Positions 7,069 to 11,162 of a stretch of 11,162 bases of DNA are shown one piece after another. The stretch is taken from positions 1 through 11,162 of the forward strand of contig DJGJ01000048.1 in assembly GCA_002432715.1 (NCBI GenBank), in the 5' to 3' direction. Each line of letters opens with the position of its first letter. Positions within the stretch are counted from its first letter, which is position 1. The position numbers and the translations under genes were made by a program. Below the pieces are notes generated by a model. It was not told where the DNA came from, made no database searches, and saw only the letters and a program-made list of their open reading frames with translations. The DNA comes from Sphaerochaeta sp. UBA5849 (GTDB taxonomy: Bacteria > Spirochaetota > Spirochaetia > Sphaerochaetales > Sphaerochaetaceae).

Positions 7069-8394
7069 TTAATTGTTGTTTCTTACAAGGATTTCTGTAA
7101 AATCCTTATAAGCCTTTTTCGCCGCTTCATCCACAGTAATCTTCCCGGAGAGCAACTCTTCGAGGATGATTGTGGCATGGTCACTGACTTCGAAGGCCCC
7201 ATTAGGATCAATAGGAGGCATTGGGCCTGAGTGCTCCTGCAGGTATGCAAAATATTCAAATGTATTCTGTTGCAAGGCTGTCAATTCTTTCTGTTTCAGA
7301 TAATTCTGCACAGCTATAGATGCAGGGAATCCACGCTCTGTTCCTTGTACCTCTGCAACTTCCTCTGAGTTAAGCCACCAATTGATGAACTGAGCTGCCT
7401 TTTTTGCTGTAGCTTCATCTGCTTTGGCCGAGACGGAGAATGATAAGCCTGGGATTGCCCAGTTGACATCTTCACCGACACTACCGTTTCTATAGGGAAC
7501 CGGGAGTAGCTTGAGGCTCTGATTACCAGTCCAGCCAGGCATAGTGTTGGAATCATATTTGAATGCCGCTAGATTCTGTGCTAAGAAAGATTGCTCAGAA
7601 GGAATCTGTTTTCTTGTTGCATTCACATCCGGGGTGTAGACACAACCGTTGTCTACCATTCTCTTCCAATGACTGTAAAATTCCAATAATGGGGTATAAT
7701 CATCAAAAGCCAAGCCGGTGCCATCTTCATTGAAAATTTGGTAGCCCTGTTGCAAAAGCATCAACTGCATCTGCATCCAATGGTTGGAATATCCATCGAT
7801 TGCATAGTTTCCGGTTTTCTTGGTGTACTCAATCGCTACTTTTTCATAGTCGTCCCAAGTCCAATCTTTCGAGGGCATCTGTATACCCGCCTCTTGGAGT
7901 GCTATAGGATTACATACAACAGCTCTGGCACTCATGGAAAGAGGAATCGTGACAAGTTTCCCTTTGTAGTATCCAGTTTTCAGCAGGTTTTCTTCGATGG
8001 TGCTAATATCCAAGGTTCCATCTTCAACATAGGGTGTCAAATCGAGAAGCAGATTGTTGTCTGCATAGGTTGGAATGTAGCTGATATAGAACTGCATGAT
8101 GGTCGGAAGTTTGCCGCCGGCTGCTTGGACAGCTATCTTTTCCCAGTACCCTCCCCAACTGTTCGGCTGGAAAGTAAATGATGTACCTGGGTTCATCTCT
8201 GCAAATTGTTTGCTCAATTGCTGGGTGTAGGCATGTCTGCCTTCTGCTCCCCACCACCCGAAAGAGAGTTCTATCTCTTTTGCAGTATCAGCCTTTTCTC
8301 TCACACCGGTAGCCATCACATTTGTTGTGAGTAAAAGTAACATACAGATGATCATCACAATAGACATACATCTTGTATTACCTCTTTTTTTCAT
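7069..8394 (-). CDS. Extracellular sugar-binding protein of an ABC importer (family 1)
   Basis: The product has 441 residues. It begins MKKRGNTRCM, followed by a hydrophobic stretch and the signal-peptidase I site VMA before TGVREK (cleavage after about residue 28). There is no lipobox cysteine near the cleavage site, so it is predicted to be a free periplasmic protein rather than a lipoprotein. The mature part has the family 1 solute-binding pattern: an early FGWWG strand, KQFAEMNPG, PTIMQFYISYIPTYADN and LLDLTPYVEDG, then a C-terminal helical region with AAQFINWWLNSEE. The open frame continues to 8574, but AAGGAG lies 7 bases before ATG 8394, which sets the start. It is first in the minus-strand series, with a -10-like TATACT 32 bases upstream, and faces the sensor-kinase gene. 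It captures the sugar for the two downstream permeases. Aromatic-rich surfaces hint at a carbohydrate; which one is unknown. Confidence 0.95.
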   Translation of the reverse strand: MKKRGNTRCMSIVMIICMLLLLTTNVMATGVREKADTAKEIELSFGWWGAEGRHAYTQQLSKQFAEMNPGTSFTFQPNSWGGYWEKIAVQAAGGKLPTIMQFYISYIPTYADNNLLLDLTPYVEDGTLDISTIEENLLKTGYYKGKLVTIPLSMSARAVVCNPIALQEAGIQMPSKDWTWDDYEKVAIEYTKKTGNYAIDGYSNHWMQMQLMLLQQGYQIFNEDGTGLAFDDYTPLLEFYSHWKRMVDNGCVYTPDVNATRKQIPSEQSFLAQNLAAFKYDSNTMPGWTGNQSLKLLPVPYRNGSVGEDVNWAIPGLSFSVSAKADEATAKKAAQFINWWLNSEEVAEVQGTERGFPASIAVQNYLKQKELTALQQNTFEYFAYLQEHSGPMPPIDPNGAFEVSDHATIILEELLSGKITVDEAAKKAYKDFTEILVRNNN

Positions 8395-8426
8395 AATGCC
8401 CCTCCTTTGGAGTATTGATATGTTCA

Positions 8427-8459
8427 AGTATAGTTGGTTGATTTGAGAAGAGAATTCAA
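8427..8459 (-). promoter_or_regulatory. Putative promoter of the transporter operon
   Basis: On the minus strand a good -10 (TATACT, 8432-8427) lies about 33 bases before the binding-protein start. At the standard 17-base spacing the -35 position is poor (ATTCTC). The better TTGAAT (8459-8454) is 21 bases away, too far for a strong constitutive promoter. This pattern fits a promoter needing an activator. The call rests on visual matching only. Confidence 0.45.
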
Positions 8460-8483
8460 AAAACAGACTTTTTTGTGCAAAAA
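8457..8483 (-). promoter_or_regulatory. Candidate AraC-type operator: TTTTTG direct repeat, 21-bp spacing
   Basis: The minus strand has TTTTTG at 8483-8478 and again at 8462-8457, exactly 21 bp apart (two helical turns). The nearer copy overlaps the TTGAAT -35 candidate. AraC-family activators commonly bind direct half-sites spaced about 21 bp with the proximal site touching -35. In addition TTTTTG-TG-CAAAAA (8470-8483) forms a short palindrome between the two promoters. The A/T-rich composition makes chance matches possible. Confidence 0.35.
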
Positions 8484-8493
8484 TCCTAACGCT

Positions 8494-8524
8494 TTTACAA
8501 TGGTTCCCCTCCTCATGGTATACT
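8494..8524 (+). promoter_or_regulatory. Putative promoter of the two-component genes
   Basis: TTTACA (8494-8499) and TATACT (8519-8524) are separated by 19 bases. A TGG just before the -10 gives an extended -10 element that could offset the long spacing. The ATG of the sensor kinase follows 25 bases after the -10. Both divergent promoters share the block TATACTT(T)GAAC at and after the -10, on opposite strands. Confidence 0.45.
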
Positions 8525-8549
8525 TTGAACGATTTGATAAGAGGGCAGG

Positions 8550-10328
8550 ATGGGATTAATCGAACGGTACTCAAACTTCATCTCGATACGAAAGAAGATC
8601 ATTTTTGTGGTAGCAATATCAATTTTTATCACACTTTTGATTACCCTTGGTCTTTTTTACACGGTGATGGAGTTCAACAATCATCAGCTATTCGAACAGG
8701 TAACCACGAACATTCTCTTGGCAACGGAGAATCTGAGTCAAAAATTAACAACCATCCAGCAATTCTCCAGTATCATAGTGTCAGACAAGGAGATTCAAAA
8801 TCTACTCATCGACCTTAAGGACGTGGGTGGTTATAACTCTTTGGTGAACGCCATAGATGGAATAAGTACCATACTTTCTATTTATTATGATCAGCTTCAG
8901 AATTTCCATGTGCAATACATCTTGATTGATGGACAGGAAATGGTTGCTCAGTCCTATACTCCAAAAAGCCACATTTTGCCCAAGGAGATAAAGTCGGATC
9001 TTCTTGCTAGAGCACAAGACTCCTATGGAAGTTTTTATGTAACTGAGTACAGCGAGGATTATGGAATATTTCTTGTGTACCCGATACGGAGATTTGAGAA
9101 ACCCAGATTCGACTATCTTGGGACGCTGATTATTGCCATTGATCCTCAGCAACTCTTTAGCAGGATTGTCCCAGAGCATATGAACCTGAATGAGATTAAA
9201 TACGTACTGTTTGATTCAACTTTCAACACCATATTTTGTTCTGATGCTTTATTTGATTCTTCACAGCTCCATAGCATCGATTACAAGAATAAAGATTACT
9301 CGATCCTTGGCAATTCGGATGGTCCTTATATGGTCATAGGTCGTGATATTTTCCTGCAGTGGAAGTTATTTACACTTTTACCTTATAAAGAGATACTAAA
9401 AACCAGCAATCTGCTGAGGCTTCTTCTGATTCTCATTGTATCGGCTGTGGGCCTGCTCTCGGTCAGGATTACCTACAACATACTTAGGAACTCATTCTCC
9501 AAACCAATTCATGAGCTCGTGGTCAATATGAAGACTTTCGGTAATTCCATTGAACCGCTTGCATCCATCAAGGACCACTTTATCAATAGGAAAGATGAAA
9601 TAGGAGCTTTATATTCAACGTTTGAAAAGATGACCAAGGATATCCTGCAACTGGTGGAAGTAAACTACAAGAATGAGCTTTTGTATAAGGAATCACAATT
9701 GCGATATCTTCAGACTCAGATACATCCCCATTTCCTTTTCAATACATTGGACTCAATCAACTGGCGTGCTAAGCTCGCAGGTGATTCTGTGACAACAGAG
9801 ATTATTGAATCCTTGTCCTTCCTGCTCCGGGGAAGCTTGAGTGAGAAGAAGTATTTTACAATGAGAGAGGAGATTGAACTTGTAAAACACTATTTGAATA
9901 TCCAGCAAATCCGTTATGGCGATCAACTGACCTATATACTGAATTGCAGCGAAGTTTTCTATGACTTCTGTTTTCCCCACATGGTATTGCAACCAATTAT
10001 TGAGAATGCAATCAGGTATTCATTGGAGATCGATGGGGAACAATGCCACATCCAAATTTCTGTACAAAGAGATGCTGATGAGTTGAAAGTCAGAATCCAG
10101 AACAGTGGATCCCAATTTGAGGATGACTTTCTTCATAAGTTGGAACAGAAAGAGGTCGAAGTCTCGGGATTCGGTATTGGATTGCTCAATATCCAACAAA
10201 GAATCCAGCTTACTTATGGAGAATCCTATGGGTTGAAGCTCTACAATAATCAGGAGAATGCTGTCGTCCAGATCACAATACCTTGCATAAGGAAGGAGGA
10301 AGTAGATGCTCAGAATGATGATTGTTGA
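8550..10328 (+). CDS. YesM-type sensor histidine kinase
   Basis: The 592-residue membrane protein follows the order seen in this family. It has a first membrane helix (about residues 17-39), an extracellular sensor region (about 40-285), a second helix (about 287-308) and a HAMP linker to about 360. The His_kinase (PF06580-type) region follows, with QTQIHPHFLFNTLDSINWRA; H392 is the likely phosphorylated residue. The C-terminal ATPase domain shows the N-box IIENAIRYS (E485, N486) and the G-box SGFGIGLLNIQQR (G540, G542, G544). GAGG lies 5 bases before the ATG. It overlaps the response-regulator gene by 23 bases, so the two are coupled. In related systems such kinases control neighbouring sugar importers in response to extracellular sugar, sometimes with the binding protein. 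Divergence from the binding-protein gene supports that role; the ligand is unknown. Confidence 0.93.
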   Translation: MGLIERYSNFISIRKKIIFVVAISIFITLLITLGLFYTVMEFNNHQLFEQVTTNILLATENLSQKLTTIQQFSSIIVSDKEIQNLLIDLKDVGGYNSLVNAIDGISTILSIYYDQLQNFHVQYILIDGQEMVAQSYTPKSHILPKEIKSDLLARAQDSYGSFYVTEYSEDYGIFLVYPIRRFEKPRFDYLGTLIIAIDPQQLFSRIVPEHMNLNEIKYVLFDSTFNTIFCSDALFDSSQLHSIDYKNKDYSILGNSDGPYMVIGRDIFLQWKLFTLLPYKEILKTSNLLRLLLILIVSAVGLLSVRITYNILRNSFSKPIHELVVNMKTFGNSIEPLASIKDHFINRKDEIGALYSTFEKMTKDILQLVEVNYKNELLYKESQLRYLQTQIHPHFLFNTLDSINWRAKLAGDSVTTEIIESLSFLLRGSLSEKKYFTMREEIELVKHYLNIQQIRYGDQLTYILNCSEVFYDFCFPHMVLQPIIENAIRYSLEIDGEQCHIQISVQRDADELKVRIQNSGSQFEDDFLHKLEQKEVEVSGFGIGLLNIQQRIQLTYGESYGLKLYNNQENAVVQITIPCIRKEEVDAQNDDC

Positions 10329-11046
10329 TGATGAACACATAATACGGGAGTCCTTGAGTACGTTGATAGATTGGACCGCATTGGGAATAGAAGTGGTCTC
10401 CGTGTGTAAGAGCGGGATGGAGGCCTATGAATCAGTCATAGATGATTACCCTGACATCATTCTTACCGATATTCAAATGCCGGGTTATTCGGGTCTACAA
10501 TTGATCGAGCGACTCTTCAAGGATAACGCCCAGATTGAGTTCATCATCCTCTCCGGTCATGATAATTTCAGATATGCAAAAGAGGCAATGCGGTATGGAG
10601 TACGACACTATCTGCTCAAGCCATGCAAGAATGCAGAGCTCATCGATGCGGTGAAGGACGTCTGTGCCGTTTGTCGTCAGAAAAAGCGAGATCTTCCTTT
10701 TGGCAACGATTTTAAGCCAAAAATCCGAGAATTAATCGAATATGTCGATCAGCACTACATGGATGAAAACCTGACACTCAAAAAGGTGTCTGAGCAGCAT
10801 ATCTTCCTTAGTCCCGACTATGTAAGCAAGCAGTTTCAGAAAGAGGTAGGCATGAAGTTCTCGACCTACCTCAATCAAAAGAGAATGGAAGTGGCAAAAC
10901 GGCTTCTATCCCGCAATTTTGATTACAAGGTATATGAGGTGGCCGAACTGGTCGGCTGTGGGAACAACCCACAGTATTTCAGCCAGCTTTTCAAAAAATA
11001 TACAAAGATGACTCCAAAGCAATATATGCAGCAAAGGAGCCTTTGA
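10306..11046 (+). CDS. Short YesN-type response regulator (REC + AraC HTH)
   Basis: The product has 246 residues. The receiver domain (about 1-120) shows acidic D8 and D9, phosphoacceptor D55 in LTDIQMPG, S83 in ILSGHD and K105 in LLKPC, so all conserved receiver residues are present. After a short linker (about 121-140) comes the AraC-type DNA-binding domain, with two helix-turn-helix units: LTLKKVSEQHIFLSPDYVSKQF, then the segment from YKVYEVAELV to MTPKQYM. The start is set by AAGGAGG 6 bases before ATG 10306, overlapping the kinase end. Most YesN-like regulators are about 350-540 residues with a long middle region; this one lacks it although both ends look intact. It most likely activates the divergent transporter operon once phosphorylated by the adjacent kinase (inference from context). 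Confidence 0.93.
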   Translation: MLRMMIVDDEHIIRESLSTLIDWTALGIEVVSVCKSGMEAYESVIDDYPDIILTDIQMPGYSGLQLIERLFKDNAQIEFIILSGHDNFRYAKEAMRYGVRHYLLKPCKNAELIDAVKDVCAVCRQKKRDLPFGNDFKPKIRELIEYVDQHYMDENLTLKKVSEQHIFLSPDYVSKQFQKEVGMKFSTYLNQKRMEVAKRLLSRNFDYKVYEVAELVGCGNNPQYFSQLFKKYTKMTPKQYMQQRSL

Positions 11047-11162
11047 CCGCTGTTACCGATTGAGAAATCGTATGGCATAGATGAGTACCCAATCTTGAAC
11101 ATTTGCCCAAGAATCAAGGAATTTACATCGTTCATCGTTGATTGAGCATAGATAGAGGCAGG
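11047..11162. other. Downstream non-coding end of window
   Basis: No convincing gene is visible in these 116 bases. A 5-bp stem with a GAGA loop (CGATT/AATCG, 11057-11070) lies just after the regulator stop but has no following T-run, so it is a weak terminator candidate at best. Confidence 0.3.

Noticed and set aside
8395..8574. Longer N-terminus for the binding protein (start at 8574)
   Set aside because: It would put 60 residues before a clear signal peptide and ignore the strong AAGGAG before ATG 8394; it also runs through both putative promoters.
11057..11070. Small CGATT/AATCG hairpin as terminator of the two-component genes
   Set aside because: Only 5 bp and no T-run; too weak to call a terminator.
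1..11162. CRISPR arrays, tRNA or rRNA genes, riboswitches, phage defence systems
   Set aside because: No regularly spaced repeats, no cloverleaf or rRNA-like sequence, and no nuclease, toxin or other defence-type domains were seen on either strand.

Overview
The window looks like one carbohydrate-use locus from a moderately low-GC bacterium. A spirochaete of the Sphaerochaeta/Treponema type is my best guess. The solute-binding protein has a short signal peptide followed by Thr-Gly-Val-Arg-Glu, and operons of this content are common in that group; a Firmicute is the main alternative. This is family-level recognition, not a database result.

Layout. Bases 1-630 are a decayed edge: a possible truncated reading frame on the minus strand, a fragment of an IS21-type IstB ATPase with a damaged P-loop, and about 300 bases of broken frames. 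From 8394 down to 631 runs a minus-strand gene series in transcription order: solute-binding protein, MalF-type permease, MalG-type permease, a broken uroporphyrinogen-decarboxylase-superfamily gene, two Gfo/Idh/MocA oxidoreductases and an MFS transporter. Gaps are short (0-40 bases) except for about 136 bases after the binding protein, which contain a strong stem-loop. Another strong stem-loop lies between the last oxidoreductase and the MFS gene. Divergently, at 8550-11046 on the plus strand, lie a YesM-type sensor kinase and an unusually short YesN-type response regulator with an AraC output domain. The last 116 bases hold no gene I can see.

How it fits together (inference). The kinase probably senses a sugar or an occupied binding protein outside the cell. 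The AraC-type regulator then activates the divergent transporter promoter, where two TTTTTG half-sites lie 21 bp apart and one overlaps the weak -35 region. The binding protein and two permeases import an oligosaccharide or modified sugar, using an ATPase encoded elsewhere because none is present here. The two NAD(P)-dependent Gfo/Idh enzymes would oxidise, reduce or epimerise the substrate, and the MFS protein moves a related compound.

Most noteworthy points: the URO-D family gene appears dead (frame breaks, a likely internal deletion and an in-frame ochre) inside an otherwise intact operon; the response regulator lacks the usual long YesN middle region; two well-formed intercistronic hairpins lie at positions suited to differential expression; and one oxidoreductase lacks the canonical Gly-rich dinucleotide-binding loop.
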